A stretch of 64,000 bases of DNA, taken from positions 248,001 through 312,000 of the forward strand of contig LNEC01000017.1 of the NCBI GenBank assembly GCA_001464035.1, in the 5' to 3' direction. The position numbers and the translations under genes are program-made. Shown here piece by piece: positions 26,646 through 36,971 of this stretch; the stretch's first letter is position 1, and each line of letters opens with the position of its first letter. The stretch is from Bradyrhizobiaceae bacterium Ga0074131. Lineage in GTDB: Bacteria > Pseudomonadota > Alphaproteobacteria > Rhizobiales > Xanthobacteraceae. The notes below the pieces were generated by a model. It had not been told where the DNA came from, searched no databases, and was given only the letters and a program-made list of their open reading frames with translations.

Positions 26646-27607
26646 CGGCAAAACAGTCCCTCCCCTGGATCGCCGGCGCGGCGCTGATCGCGCTGCCCTT
26701 CGTCTATCGCGAGCCCTACCATCTGCACATCCTGATCCTGATCCTGATCTGGTCGTTCGCCTATACGTCGTGGTCGATGATGGGCCGCTTCGGCCTGGTG
26801 TCGCTGGGCCATGGCGGCTTTATGGGCGTCGGCGCCTATGTGACGGCATTGCTGTGGAATCATCTCGGGGTATCGCCGTGGATCGGCATTCCCATTGCGA
26901 TGGTCGCCGCCGCGATACTGGCGATGATCGTGGCCTATCCGTGTTTCCGCTTCCGCATCACCGGCCATTATTTCGTGCTGGTCACGCTGGCGCTGTCGGG
27001 AATCGTGCTGCAGGTGATTACCGCCACCCGCGACTACACCGGCGGCTCGCTCGGCTACACGCCCGACCGCACCAAGGGCAGCCAGATCTGGGCACTGCAA
27101 TTCGACGACAAGGTTACCTGGTATCTGATCGCGCTCGGGGTCTGGGCGGTAGGCCTGGCGATCTGGAAATGGGTCGACCGCAGCATGGACCGCTATGCGC
27201 TGGAGGCGATCTCCGAGGATGAGGACGCCGCGGCGGCTGCCGGCGTCAACGTCACCTGGGAAAAGCTCAAGATCACCGTGATCTCGGCGCTGATGACCGC
27301 ACTGGCCGGGGCGCTCTACTGCCAGTACCAGATGTTCATCTCGCCGGACACGGTGAGCGGCATCGCGGTCTCGCTGCAGATGGTGTTCGCCGTCATCGTC
27401 GGCGGCCTCTACGTCTCGCTCGGGCCGACCGTCGGCGCCGTCATCACCATCCTGCTGGCGGAAATCCTGCGCATCGGCTTCGGCACCAAGGCAGTCGGCT
27501 GGGACAACCTCGTCTACGGCGTGCTGCTGGTGCTCTTCATCATCTTCCTGCCCAAGGGCATTCTGGGCAGCATCATCGACAGGGTGAAGACGCTGCGGAA
27601 GGCTTAG
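26642..27607 (+). CDS. ABC transporter permease, LivM type
   Basis: Second permease, 321 residues. It carries the LivM-type SLGHGGFMGVGAYVTALL motif near 55 and the SEDEDAAAAAGVNVTWEKLKI loop near 200. It starts at GTG 26642 within the end of the LivH-type gene. A longer open frame upstream in this register overlaps the LivF- and LivH-type genes and is not real. It is the last gene of the transporter set and meets the VOC gene tail to tail. Confidence 0.93.
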   Translation: MTAKQSLPWIAGAALIALPFVYREPYHLHILILILIWSFAYTSWSMMGRFGLVSLGHGGFMGVGAYVTALLWNHLGVSPWIGIPIAMVAAAILAMIVAYPCFRFRITGHYFVLVTLALSGIVLQVITATRDYTGGSLGYTPDRTKGSQIWALQFDDKVTWYLIALGVWAVGLAIWKWVDRSMDRYALEAISEDEDAAAAAGVNVTWEKLKITVISALMTALAGALYCQYQMFISPDTVSGIAVSLQMVFAVIVGGLYVSLGPTVGAVITILLAEILRIGFGTKAVGWDNLVYGVLLVLFIIFLPKGILGSIIDRVKTLRKA

Positions 27608-27658
27608 TCGATCTGGGTCGAAGAGCCGGCGATGCGATCCGACTGCATAGGTCGTGGC

Positions 27659-28516
27659 CTATCCGCCGACAAAAACCAGCAGCGTACCGTTCGCTGCCGC
27701 AGGCGCGACGCACACAGCCCCGCCGCTGCGAACACCGGCGCTACCGGCTGCCTTCTCCGCGGCGGCAAGATCGGATGTCGCAAGCACCAGCCCGGCGCCG
27801 CCGCGCTCGGGCAGACCTTCCAGCGAGACCCCGGGATAACGCCGGGCCAATTGCTCTCTGCTGAGGAAGACAAAATCGGCGCGATCCGAACCGGAGGGCA
27901 CCGCGACCGCGCCGTCGGTCTCGGCCTTGACGTCGCGGTCGATCATGCGCCCGAGATGCGCGGCATCCTTGGCGGGCTCGGTCGAAACGACCAGGACCTG
28001 CTTCAGCCGCTTCGCGCCATTGGCGTGCTTCATCAATTCTGGAATCCAGACGGTTTCACGGGTCTTGTGCTGGCAGGCGAAGATGCGTACGCCCGCGGGC
28101 GCCTCCTCGATCGGCCACTGGAATATTCTGAATTTCGCCGCCGACAGTGTGCCGTCCGGCATCGTCACCGGCCGCTCGAAATCGGTCGGGCCGAGGGCGG
28201 CATAGCCGCGCGCGGTAATTTCCTCGGCCCCGGCGGCCGAATCGACCGCGGTGAAGGCGATACGCTCGACGCCTTCGCCGCGCTTGGCGAGAAAGGCCCG
28301 CGCCGGCGCATTGTGTTCGGTTTCCGTGAGCACGCCGAGCAATTCGATGTAGTCGGGATCGAGCATGATGGTGTAGTTGCCCGATCCCATCTTGGCGCTG
28401 TGCGTGCCGCGCGGCGACAGGGTGAAGCCGAGCCGCTTCCAGTTGGCGGCGGCGGCGTCCAGATCCCCGACCATGACGACCGCATGATCGATTCCTATGA
28501 CATTCTTGAGCGGCAC
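27659..28516 (-). CDS. VOC family protein (glyoxalase-like domain)
   Basis: A 285-residue protein with two vicinal-oxygen-chelate modules. The N-terminus VIGIDHAVVMVGDLDAAAANW is the typical glyoxalase-like start, with His 11 a likely metal ligand. A middle segment (DHGYT-like positions are absent) makes the catalytic type uncertain. It could be a dioxygenase, a lyase or a binding protein. It is a single gene, diverging from the FAD oxidase gene by 69 bases. Confidence 0.8.
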   Translation of the reverse strand: MPLKNVIGIDHAVVMVGDLDAAAANWKRLGFTLSPRGTHSAKMGSGNYTIMLDPDYIELLGVLTETEHNAPARAFLAKRGEGVERIAFTAVDSAAGAEEITARGYAALGPTDFERPVTMPDGTLSAAKFRIFQWPIEEAPAGVRIFACQHKTRETVWIPELMKHANGAKRLKQVLVVSTEPAKDAAHLGRMIDRDVKAETDGAVAVPSGSDRADFVFLSREQLARRYPGVSLEGLPERGGAGLVLATSDLAAAEKAAGSAGVRSGGAVCVAPAAANGTLLVFVGG

Positions 28517-28585
28517 TCTGTTGTTTCCCCGGGATGAATTGGCCTCTAAGCTAACCAGATCATCGACGGCAAGGAAAGCATAACG

Positions 28586-29890
28586 ATGGATACCGCAAAT
28601 GTCCGCTGGCCCGACTCGCTGTGGGCCGCGGCCACGCCGCCCGGCCCGCAGCTACCTGAACTTGTCGGGACTGCGGCAGCCGACGTCATCGTGATCGGCG
28701 GCGGCTTTACGGGTCTGTCGACGGCGCTGCATCTGCGCGAGGCCGGCGTCGACGTCGCCATCGTCGAAGCCATGGAGCCCGGCTGGGGCGCCTCCGGGCG
28801 CAACAACGGCCAGGTGATTCCGACCCTGTCGCGCCCCGATCCGGAAGACATCATCGCGAAACACGGGACGGTGGGCGAACGTTTCGTCGCCCTGCTGCGC
28901 GACAGCGCATCCACGCTGTTCGATGTCGTCAGGCGCTATCAGATCCAGGCCGAACAGGAGCAGGCCGGCTGGGTGCAGCCGGTGCATTCGCCCGGGCGCA
29001 TCAAGATCGCGGAGCGGCGGGTGCGGCAATGGTCGAAACACGGTGCCCCGGTCGAGATGCTGTCGCGCGAACAGACCCGCCAGATGCTCGGCTCTGACGC
29101 CTGGTTCGGCGGATTCTGGAACAAGACCGGCGGCCACATCAATCCGCTGGCGCTGTCGCGCGGCCTCGCCCGCGTTGTGCTGGCGCAGGGCGGCCGGATC
29201 TACGCGCGCTCGCCCGCGATCTCGTTCGAACGGCGCAACGATCGCTGGGTGGTCAAGACCGAGACGGGCGAGATCAGCGGCCGCGCCCTGATCGTGGCGA
29301 CCAATGCCTACACCGGCGAATTCTCCAAAACCCTGATGCCCGACATCGCGCACGAAGTCATGCCGGTATTGTCCTGGCAGATGGCGACGCAGCCGCTGTC
29401 CGAAACCGCGCGGAAAACCATCATCCCCGGCCGGCAGGCGATGTCCGATACCCACGGCGAACTCTATTTCGCGCGCTACGATGCGCGGAACCGGCTGGTG
29501 ACCGGCGGCGCCGTGATCGGGCCCGGCAACAAGGTAGAACGCATCAGGCAGCGTGTCGGCGAGCGCCTGCAGCGGCTGTGGCCGCAGATCGGGCCGGTCG
29601 AATTCGACTACGTCTGGAACGGCTATGTCGGCATGACCACGGATTTCCTGCCGCGCATCCACCGGCTCGGGCCCGACGCCTATGGCTGGACCGGCTGCAA
29701 CGGGCGCGCGGTGGCGTTGTCGATTGCGCTCGGTGACGAACTGTCCAAGGCGGTGCGCGGCGTAGCTGAGGCCGATCTGGCGCTGCCGTTCACCGAGCCG
29801 GTCCGGATTCCCGCGCACGGGTTGCTGCGCAAGCTCGCGCCTCTGATGCTGATGGTCTACCGGCGGCGCGACGCGCGGGAAATCGCCTGA
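28586..29890 (+). CDS. FAD-dependent oxidoreductase (DAO family, PuuB-like)
   Basis: Flavin amine/amino acid oxidase of 434 residues. The dinucleotide-binding motif is VIVIGGGFTGLSTALHLREAG (residues 34-54, glycines at 38-40 and 43). The RNNGQVIPTLSRPD segment near 72 and the C-terminal WTGCNGRAVALSIALG resemble gamma-glutamylputrescine oxidase. The product would be an aldehyde or keto acid plus peroxide. No other put/puu genes are near. The gene ends 9 bases from the convergent ATPase gene. Confidence 0.88.
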   Translation: MDTANVRWPDSLWAAATPPGPQLPELVGTAAADVIVIGGGFTGLSTALHLREAGVDVAIVEAMEPGWGASGRNNGQVIPTLSRPDPEDIIAKHGTVGERFVALLRDSASTLFDVVRRYQIQAEQEQAGWVQPVHSPGRIKIAERRVRQWSKHGAPVEMLSREQTRQMLGSDAWFGGFWNKTGGHINPLALSRGLARVVLAQGGRIYARSPAISFERRNDRWVVKTETGEISGRALIVATNAYTGEFSKTLMPDIAHEVMPVLSWQMATQPLSETARKTIIPGRQAMSDTHGELYFARYDARNRLVTGGAVIGPGNKVERIRQRVGERLQRLWPQIGPVEFDYVWNGYVGMTTDFLPRIHRLGPDAYGWTGCNGRAVALSIALGDELSKAVRGVAEADLALPFTEPVRIPAHGLLRKLAPLMLMVYRRRDAREIA

Positions 29891-29899
29891 GGCGCACCG

Positions 29900-31537
29900 T
29901 CACGTAAACACCGACGTCTCGTGCTTCCTGGCAAATTCGCCGCCCGGAATCGAATCCAGCAGCGCCTGCGTGTAGGGATGCCGCGGATTGCCGAACACGT
30001 CGCCGGCCAGCCCGTGCTCCACCACCTCGCCGTCTTTCATCACGGCAACGAGGTCGCAGATCTGGGCGGCTACCCTGAGATCATGGGTGATGAAGACGAT
30101 GGAGAGGCCGAGCCGCTCGCGCAACCCGGCCAGCAGCTTTAGAACCTGCGCCTGCACGGATACATCGAGCGCCGAGACCGCCTCATCGGCGACCAGCACT
30201 TCCGGACGCAGCGCCAGTGCACGCGCCAGCCCGATGCGCTGACGCTGGCCGCCGGAGAATTCGTGCGGAAAGCGGTCGCTGGCCGATGGATCGAGCCCGA
30301 CCAGCGCGAACAGTTCCTTGGCATCCGCGATCGCCTGCGCGCGCGCGGTGCCGTGCACGATCGGACCCTGGGCCACCAGTTCCGCGGCTTTCCGCCGGGG
30401 ATTGAGCGACGAAAACGGATCCTGAAATACCATCTGGATATGGCGGGTTTCGCGGCGAACCTGCTCGCGCGTCAGTTTTGCCCAGTCCTTGCCTTCGAGC
30501 ATGATTGCGCCGGCGTCGGGGTCGATCAGCCGGACGATGCAGCGGGCGAGCGTCGATTTGCCGGATCCGGATTCGCCGACGATCCCGAGCGTCGCGCCAC
30601 GCGGCAGCTCGAGTGATACATTTTTCACCGCATGCGTCACGCGCGCGCCACGGCCCAAAAATCCGCCGGTGCGAAATGTCTTGGAGACGTTGTCGATGGT
30701 CAGGATGATATCGTCGGACAGTTTGCGTGGCGGCGGCGCGGTCAGCGGCGGCACCGCGGCGATCAGCTGTTTGGTGTAGGGATGTTGCGGGCGGTACAGC
30801 ACCGAGGCGGCATCGCCCTGCTCCACGATGTGACCGTGCTGCATGACGGCGACGCGGTCGGCGATCTCGGCGACGACGCCGAAATCATGGGTAATGAACA
30901 GGACCGCGGTCTTCTTCCGCGCCTGCAATTCCCGGATCAGCGTCAGGATCTGCGCCTGCGTGGTGACATCAAGCGCGGTGGTCGGCTCGTCCGCGATCAG
31001 GAGCCTCGGATCGAGCGCCAGCGCCATCGCGATCATGGCGCGCTGGCGCTGGCCGCCCGACAATTCGTGGGGATAGGCTTTTGCGGCGCTATCGGGGTCG
31101 GGAATGCGCACATCCTCGAGCAGTGCCAGCACCCTGGCGCGGATGGCGGCATTCGACAGGCCGGTGTGGATCGAGAACATTTCGCCGATCTGGTCGCCGA
31201 TGGTGCGCAGCGGATTGAGCGCCGTCATCGGCTCCTGAAAAATCATCGCGATGCCGGCGCCGCGCACGGCCCGCATCTCCGCCGTGCTGGCCGCCGCCAG
31301 ATCGCGGCCTTCGAACATCACGCGGCCGGCATCGATACTCACCTCGTTCGGCAGCAGCCGCATGATGGCGTTGGCCATCACCGACTTGCCGGAGCCGGAT
31401 TCGCCGACCACGCAAAGGATTTCGTTGGCGGCAATCGAGAGCGATGCGCCGATCACCGCATGCGACCGGTCGGCGCCGGCAGGCAGCCGCACGTCAAGTC
31501 CCTCGAGGGTCAGGATGGCCGAAGCGGGTTCGCTCAT
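29900..31537 (-). CDS. ABC transporter ATP-binding protein, fused DppD-DppF type (second system)
   Basis: Two nucleotide-binding domains in 545 residues for the second peptide-type transporter. Both halves keep Walker A (GESGSGKS), the signature ([16 protein letters not shown]) and Walker B ([20 protein letters not shown]). The ATG at 31537 overlaps the stop of the DppC-type gene by four bases (ATGA). It is the last gene of a minus-strand operon starting at 34986. An open frame running further upstream is antisense overlap. Confidence 0.95.
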   Translation of the reverse strand: MSEPASAILTLEGLDVRLPAGADRSHAVIGASLSIAANEILCVVGESGSGKSVMANAIMRLLPNEVSIDAGRVMFEGRDLAAASTAEMRAVRGAGIAMIFQEPMTALNPLRTIGDQIGEMFSIHTGLSNAAIRARVLALLEDVRIPDPDSAAKAYPHELSGGQRQRAMIAMALALDPRLLIADEPTTALDVTTQAQILTLIRELQARKKTAVLFITHDFGVVAEIADRVAVMQHGHIVEQGDAASVLYRPQHPYTKQLIAAVPPLTAPPPRKLSDDIILTIDNVSKTFRTGGFLGRGARVTHAVKNVSLELPRGATLGIVGESGSGKSTLARCIVRLIDPDAGAIMLEGKDWAKLTREQVRRETRHIQMVFQDPFSSLNPRRKAAELVAQGPIVHGTARAQAIADAKELFALVGLDPSASDRFPHEFSGGQRQRIGLARALALRPEVLVADEAVSALDVSVQAQVLKLLAGLRERLGLSIVFITHDLRVAAQICDLVAVMKDGEVVEHGLAGDVFGNPRHPYTQALLDSIPGGEFARKHETSVFT

Positions 31538-32364
31538 CGCCCCTTCAGCCTCGGGTTCAGCGCGTCGTTCAATCCCTGCCCCACCAGCGACACCGCGAGA
31601 ACCGTGACCAGGATGGCGATGCCCGGGATCGCCGAGACGTACCACTGAACCCGCAACACATCGCGGCCGAGGCCGATCAAATTGCCCCAGGATGCAACGT
31701 TCGGATCCGAGAGGCGGAGAAACGCCAACGCGCTTTCGAGCAGGATCGCGACCGCCATGATGACGCTGGCGTAGACGATGATCGGCGGCAAGGCATTGGG
31801 CAGAATCTCGCCTGATATCAACTGGATATCTTTCATGCCCAACGTGCGCCCAGCCTGCACGAACTCCCGGTTGCGCAGCGACAGGAACTCGGCGCGCGTC
31901 AGCCGGGCCGGCGCCGGCCACGACACCACGCCGACCGCGATGGTGACCGTGGTGAGGGTCGAGCCGAACACCGCGACCAGCACCAGCAGCAGCACGAAGT
32001 TGGGCAGCGTCTGGAACGCCTCGGTAATGCGCATCAGCACGGTGTCGACCCAGCCGCCATAATAGCCGGCGAAGGCGCCGATCAGAACGCCGATGGCGAT
32101 CGCAATGAGGGTGGCGACCCCGCCGATCAACAGCGAGATCCGCGCGCCATAGAGAATTTGCGCCGCGATATCGCGGCCCGAATTGTCGGTACCGAGCAGG
32201 AAACGCGGATTCGAGAACGGCCAGATCAGGGGACGGCCGGCCAACGCCAGCGGCTCGCGCGGATAGAACCAGCTCGCGCTGACGGCCATCGCCACCACGA
32301 TCAGCAGCAGCACGAGGCCGGTGACGGCGGCGGGACTGCGAAAATATCGTTTGACCGCGTCCAC
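31534..32364 (-). CDS. ABC transporter permease, DppC type (second system)
   Basis: Inner-membrane permease of 276 residues with the GTDNSGRDIAAQILYG motif near 55 and the EAA-type loop (EFVQAGRTLGM) near 165. It begins 3 bases after the DppB-type gene and overlaps the ATPase gene by 4 bases. Confidence 0.94.
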   Translation of the reverse strand: MDAVKRYFRSPAAVTGLVLLLIVVAMAVSASWFYPREPLALAGRPLIWPFSNPRFLLGTDNSGRDIAAQILYGARISLLIGGVATLIAIAIGVLIGAFAGYYGGWVDTVLMRITEAFQTLPNFVLLLVLVAVFGSTLTTVTIAVGVVSWPAPARLTRAEFLSLRNREFVQAGRTLGMKDIQLISGEILPNALPPIIVYASVIMAVAILLESALAFLRLSDPNVASWGNLIGLGRDVLRVQWYVSAIPGIAILVTVLAVSLVGQGLNDALNPRLKGR

Positions 32365-32367
32365 GCG

Positions 32368-33345
32368 TCAGCCCTCCGCCGCTATGCGCGGATCGAGCCG
32401 CGCATAGACCAGGTCGACGGCAAAATTCACGATAATGACCAGCAATGCCGAGACGAAGACGATGCCGAGCAGCGTATTGAGGTCGCGCTGCACCACGGAT
32501 TCATAGGCGAGACGGCCGAGGCCGGGCAGCGAAAACACGCTCTCGACCACGACCGAGCCGCCGAGCATGGTTCCGGCCTGCAGTCCGATCAGCGTCACCA
32601 TCGGCAGCAGCGCGTTGCGTAGCACATGGCGGATCACGATGCGGGTCTCGTCGAGGCCCTTGGCGCGCGCGGTCCGGACGTAATCCAGGTTGAGCACCTC
32701 CAGCATCGATGCGCGCATGATGCGGAGATAGATGGCGAGAAAGATCAGCCCGAGCGTCAGGGTCGGCAGCACGAGGTGGCGGGCGATGTCGAGGGTGCGC
32801 CAGATGCCGCTCTGCACCAAGCCGATGTTCTCGAAGCCGCCGGCCGGCAGCCATTGCAGATAGATCGAGAACACCACGATCGCCATCAACCCGAACCAGA
32901 ACGACGGGGTGGCGTAGAAGATCAGGCCCAGGATTGAGATCAGCGTGTCGGGCCAGCGGTTGACGCCGCGCGCGGCGATGACGCCGAACACGATGCCGAA
33001 GAAAAAGGCGAACGACAGCGACGCCGTCATCAAAAGGATGGTCGGCGGCAGGCGTTCCAGAATCACCGAGGCGACCGGCTTGCCATAGATCGAGGAGAAG
33101 CCGAGATCGAGACGGATCAGGCGCCAGAGGTAGTTCCCGAGTTGCGCCGGTATCGACAGATCGAGGCCGTAGAACTCGCGCAGTTGCTTCGCGGTGGCAG
33201 CGTCGCCGCCGCCCATCTGCGCCATCATGGCGTCGACGGTGTCGCCGGGCGCGAACTGCAGCAGCAGAAATACGCCGATCAGGATCAGGGCCAGAGTGGG
33301 GATCGAGGCGGCCAGGCGCCGCCCCGCTAGTCTCAAGATGCGCAT
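32368..33345 (-). CDS. ABC transporter permease, DppB type (second system)
   Basis: Inner-membrane permease of 325 residues. It has the N-terminal RLAGRRLAASIPTLALIL helix, the FAPGDTVDAM motif near 32 and the EAA loop DYVRTARAKGLDETRI near 220. It lies 24 bases after the binding-protein gene in the same operon. Confidence 0.94.
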   Translation of the reverse strand: MRILRLAGRRLAASIPTLALILIGVFLLLQFAPGDTVDAMMAQMGGGDAATAKQLREFYGLDLSIPAQLGNYLWRLIRLDLGFSSIYGKPVASVILERLPPTILLMTASLSFAFFFGIVFGVIAARGVNRWPDTLISILGLIFYATPSFWFGLMAIVVFSIYLQWLPAGGFENIGLVQSGIWRTLDIARHLVLPTLTLGLIFLAIYLRIMRASMLEVLNLDYVRTARAKGLDETRIVIRHVLRNALLPMVTLIGLQAGTMLGGSVVVESVFSLPGLGRLAYESVVQRDLNTLLGIVFVSALLVIIVNFAVDLVYARLDPRIAAEG

Positions 33346-33369
33346 CGGGACATCTTGTCGGAGTTTACG

Positions 33370-34986
33370 TCACGCGGAAAGCCAAAGATCGTGCCAGCTC
33401 GACGACCCCCAGCGCGGCGTGTTGGAGTGATTGCGCGCCTTGGCGCTGATCACGGTCACGAAGATCTGTTCGATCGGCATCCAGACCGGCAGTTCCGTGT
33501 TCACCTCCTTGACGAAATTGGCGTAAAGCGCCTTGCGCTTGGCCGGATCGACTTCGGTCGCCGCGTCGTCGATGGTCTGGTCGACCCTCGGGTCCTGCCA
33601 TCCCCACTGGTTGGTCCACGGCGCACCCTTGGGCTGGCCGGAGCGGTACCACACCGTGGTCGAAACTGCGGGATCGTTGCGGTACTGGTGCCAGCCGGTG
33701 GCCAGATCGAAGGCGTGCTCGTCGTAGACCTGCTTGAGGAAGCCGCCGCCGTCGTTGCGCACGATTTCGACCGTGATGCCGACTTCGGACAGCGATTGCT
33801 GGATGAAGGTCGACCATAGCGAGATGTCCTCGCCCCATGGCGCCGGCAGCAGGCGCAGCGAGAAGCGGGTTCCGCCGGAGCCTGCCTTGTATCCGGCCTC
33901 ATCGAGCAGGGCGGCGGCCTTGGCCTTGTCGTAAGGATATTGCGGCGTATTGGCGCCGGGATAGAAGTCGGTCGAGGTCGAGGGGATCGGTCCAGTCCCG
34001 AGCTTGGCGAAATCGCCGAGGAAATTGTCGATGAAGAACGGCACGTTGATGGCGTGCGCGACGGCGCGGCGAACCCGGACGTCCGACAGTTCCTTGCGGC
34101 GGAAATTGAACTCGAGCGTGTTGGTGCGGGCGTTGCCCTCATTGCCCTTGGTCGAGACGACGAAGCGCTTGTCCTTGGACAACCGCGCCATGTCCGAAAT
34201 GGTCAGGCCCGAAAACGGGCTGTAGTGCAGTTCGCCGGCTTCCATTTGCGCCGCCGCCGCCGCGCGATCGGTGATGACGCGCCAGACGATGCGGTCCAGA
34301 TACGGTGCGTTGGGACGCCAGTAATCCGGATTGCGATCGGCCATGACGTACTGGCCGCGCTCGTATTTGACGAACTTGAAGGGACCGGTGCCGACCGGGG
34401 CAAGATTGGCCGGGTTCTGCCTGATCTCGCCGGATTCATAGACATGCCTGGCCGAGATATAGCCGAGATCCGGCAGCGCGCGCAGCAACAGGTTGAGCGG
34501 CATCGGCCGCTCGTAACGGAAGACCGCGGTGTGCGCATCGGGGGTGTCGACGGCGGTGAGAAACAGCTGCAGCGTCGAGCCGTAGTTCAGGATCTTCTTC
34601 CACATGTTCATGGCGGTGAACGCCACGTCCGCCGAGGTGAACGGCTTGCCGTCGTGCCAGGTGACCCCCTTGCGCAGTTTGAAGGTGACGGTTTTGCCGT
34701 CGGGCGAGGCCTCCCAGCTTTCCGCGAGAACGCCGACCGGTTTGCCGTCGGCGTCGAGATCGACCAGGTTCTCCTGGATCTTGCCCGAGATGATGTAGAC
34801 GCCGGTGGAGGCCTGAATGCTGGGGTTGAGCTGACGCTGTTCGGCGCCGTAGTGCACGTTGAACACGCCGCCCTTGCGCGGCGTTTCCTGCGCAAAGGCC
34901 CGCAGCGGGTTGATGACGCTGGCGGCGATGGCGGCCGAAGTCATCAGCGCGGTGCGGCGATTGATCGCCAGACGTGTGAAATCCAT
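33370..34986 (-). CDS. ABC transporter substrate-binding protein, peptide type, Tat signal (second system)
   Basis: Periplasmic binding protein of the SBP_bac_5 family, 538 residues, and the first gene of the second peptide-type operon. The N-terminus carries twin arginines (INRRTALM, residues 8-15) followed by a hydrophobic stretch ending near RAFAQ, so export by the Tat route is likely. Family motifs KTVTFKLRKGVTWHDGKP and VAFTAMNMW follow. The ATG at 34986 follows AGGAGAG; the frame is open further upstream but lacks a better start. The ligand is unknown. Confidence 0.92.
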   Translation of the reverse strand: MDFTRLAINRRTALMTSAAIAASVINPLRAFAQETPRKGGVFNVHYGAEQRQLNPSIQASTGVYIISGKIQENLVDLDADGKPVGVLAESWEASPDGKTVTFKLRKGVTWHDGKPFTSADVAFTAMNMWKKILNYGSTLQLFLTAVDTPDAHTAVFRYERPMPLNLLLRALPDLGYISARHVYESGEIRQNPANLAPVGTGPFKFVKYERGQYVMADRNPDYWRPNAPYLDRIVWRVITDRAAAAAQMEAGELHYSPFSGLTISDMARLSKDKRFVVSTKGNEGNARTNTLEFNFRRKELSDVRVRRAVAHAINVPFFIDNFLGDFAKLGTGPIPSTSTDFYPGANTPQYPYDKAKAAALLDEAGYKAGSGGTRFSLRLLPAPWGEDISLWSTFIQQSLSEVGITVEIVRNDGGGFLKQVYDEHAFDLATGWHQYRNDPAVSTTVWYRSGQPKGAPWTNQWGWQDPRVDQTIDDAATEVDPAKRKALYANFVKEVNTELPVWMPIEQIFVTVISAKARNHSNTPRWGSSSWHDLWLSA

Positions 34987-35257
34987 TGAAGCTCTCCTAA
35001 AGCGTAGCATGTCGGAGGCCGCCGGTTCGGGAACCCGGTGGCGCGTGGCCCGACGGTACGACACAAGCGCGGACCGAGTCATTTCCTATTCGTGGCTGGC
35101 TCGGAAAACTACCTGCTGATCTCGCGGCCCAACAAGCACAATCGTTCGGCAGCGACGCAGGGCTGCGGTTCGCCCTTGGGGGAATTGGGGTTGGATGGCC
35201 CCCCGAAATTGGCTACTAGTTGCCCGCCAATCGTCTCGGATGGTGCTGGGGACCGGA

Positions 35258-36016
35258 ATGACCTATTGTTGCGGAGTGCTGGTGCGAGACGGCCTGGTCA
35301 TGATCGCCGACACCCGGACCAATGCCGGCCTGGACAACGTCTCGACCTTTCGCAAGCTCCATATTTTCGCAAAGCCAGGCGAGCGCATCATGGCGATCGC
35401 CAGCGCCGGCAATCTGGCGATCAGCCAGTCGGTGCTGTCGACGCTGACCGAGGGACTCGAAGACCCGAACACCGGCGAGGTCGAGACGCTGATGAACGCG
35501 CCGACCATGTTTCAGGCCGCCCAGCGCATCGGCCGCGCGATCCGAGCCGTCAACGCCACCGAAGGCGAAGCCTTGAAATCCGAGGATATCAACTTCGACG
35601 TCTCGTTCCTGTTCGGCGGCCAGATCAAGGGCTCGCGGATGCGGCTGTTCATGGTGTACCCGGCCGGCAATTTCATCGAATGCACCACCGACACGCCCTA
35701 TCTGCAGATCGGCGAGCACAAATACGGCAAGCCGGTGCTCGACCGCGCCATGCATTACGACGTCGAACTGTATGAGGCGCTGAAGACCAGCCTGATCTCG
35801 ATGGATTCGACCATGCGCTCCAATCTCGGCGTCGGCCTGCCGATCGACGTGCTGGTGGTTCGCGCCGATGTCTGCGACGCAGATCTCAACCACCGCATCG
35901 AGGCGGGCGAGCCGTATTTCCACGACCTGCGCTCGCGCTGGTCGGCGGCGCTGCGCGCGGCGCACCAGAATATTCCAAGACCACCCTACAAGACCGAGAC
36001 ACAACCAAAAACATAA
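35258..36016 (+). CDS. Anbu (ancestral beta subunit) proteasome-like protease
   Basis: A 252-residue Ntn-hydrolase of the Anbu branch of the proteasome/HslV superfamily. It starts [13 protein letters not shown]; after removal of Met the N-terminal nucleophile is Thr 2. The expected partners D18 (IADTRTNAG) and K33 (FRKLHIF) are present at proteasome-like spacing. Anbu subunits assemble into helical or ring oligomers; their substrate is unsettled. The ATG at 35258 is fixed by the nucleophile position. The usual partner genes (ATP-grasp, alpha-E, transglutaminase) lie 12.5 kb upstream on the same strand. An SDR gene follows after 19 bases. Confidence 0.93.
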   Translation: MTYCCGVLVRDGLVMIADTRTNAGLDNVSTFRKLHIFAKPGERIMAIASAGNLAISQSVLSTLTEGLEDPNTGEVETLMNAPTMFQAAQRIGRAIRAVNATEGEALKSEDINFDVSFLFGGQIKGSRMRLFMVYPAGNFIECTTDTPYLQIGEHKYGKPVLDRAMHYDVELYEALKTSLISMDSTMRSNLGVGLPIDVLVVRADVCDADLNHRIEAGEPYFHDLRSRWSAALRAAHQNIPRPPYKTETQPKT

Positions 36017-36035
36017 AGGGCAAGGAAACAACAAG

Positions 36036-36794
36036 ATGGCCGAGGCAGCAAACAAGATCGCCGTGGTGACGGGTGCCGGCACCGGGGTGGGGCGCGCCGC
36101 GTCGCTGGCGCTGATGAACGCCGGCTTCACGGTCGTGCTCGCCGGGCGCCGCATGGAGATGCTTCAGGAAACGCAGAAGCTCGGCAACAAGGCCGACAAG
36201 AGCCTTTGCGTGTCCGCCGACATGACGGATCCCGGATCGATCGCCGCGCTGTTCGCCAAGGTGATGGATACCTACGGCCGGCTCGACCTTCTCTTCAACA
36301 ATGCCGGCATGGGCGCACCGCCGGTGAATTTCGAGGATCTCAGCCTCGAGCAGTGGCAATCGGTCGTGAACACCAACCTGACCGGACCGTTCCTGTGCAC
36401 CCAGCACGCGTTCCGCATCATGAAGGACCAAACCCCGCGCGGCGGCCGCATCATCAACAACGGCTCGATCTCCGCGCACGCGCCGCGGCCGTTCTCGTCG
36501 GCTTACACCTCCACCAAGCACGCCATCACCGGATTGACTAAAGCCAGCAACCTCGATGGCCGCATGTACGACATCGCGGTCGGCCAGGTCGACATCGGCA
36601 ATGCGGCGACTCCGATGACGGACCGCATGGTCGCCGGCGTGTTGCAGCCCGACGGCCGCAAAATCCCCGAGCCGCGGATGGACGCCAAGGCGGTTGGCGA
36701 CGCCGTGGCCTACATGGCGAGCCTGCCGCTCGACGCCAATGTGCTGTTCATGACGGTGATGGCGACCAAGATGCCGTTCGTGGGGCGGGGGTAG
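36036..36794 (+). CDS. SDR family oxidoreductase
   Basis: Short-chain dehydrogenase/reductase of 252 residues using NAD(P)H. The cofactor motif is [11 protein letters not shown] near residue 13. NNAGMGAPP follows near 90, and the catalytic YxxxK is YTSTK near 158. The ATG at 36036 gives the family N-terminus ([10 protein letters not shown]). It sits 19 bases after Anbu, so the two are probably co-transcribed. The substrate is unknown. Confidence 0.92.
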   Translation: MAEAANKIAVVTGAGTGVGRAASLALMNAGFTVVLAGRRMEMLQETQKLGNKADKSLCVSADMTDPGSIAALFAKVMDTYGRLDLLFNNAGMGAPPVNFEDLSLEQWQSVVNTNLTGPFLCTQHAFRIMKDQTPRGGRIINNGSISAHAPRPFSSAYTSTKHAITGLTKASNLDGRMYDIAVGQVDIGNAATPMTDRMVAGVLQPDGRKIPEPRMDAKAVGDAVAYMASLPLDANVLFMTVMATKMPFVGRG

Positions 36795-36804
36795 CCGTCA
36801 CACC

Positions 36805-36887
36805 GTCATTGCGAGGAGCGCAGCGACGAAGCAATCCATTCTTTCTTTATGCCTCAAGATGGATTGCTTCGCTGCGCTCGCAATGAC
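36805..36887. repeat. Dispersed palindromic repeat, family A
   Basis: Hairpin-forming copy: GTCATTGCGAGGAGCG at the left end and CTCGCAATGAC at the right, with GAAGCAATCCATT and GATGGATTGCTTC inside. It is almost identical to the copy at 13945. It lies between the SDR and nucleoside transporter genes. Confidence 0.8.
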
Positions 36888-36971
36888 GACTTTGCAGCCG
36901 CGTCGCGCCACCAACGGCATTGCGGACCTGATCGCCCTGCCCTCATAATCCCCGCGGGACCCGGGGGGATC

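Noticed and set aside
28586..29890. A complete putrescine-use operon around the PuuB-like oxidase
   Set aside because: No ligase, aldehyde dehydrogenase or glutamine amidotransferase of that path is near.
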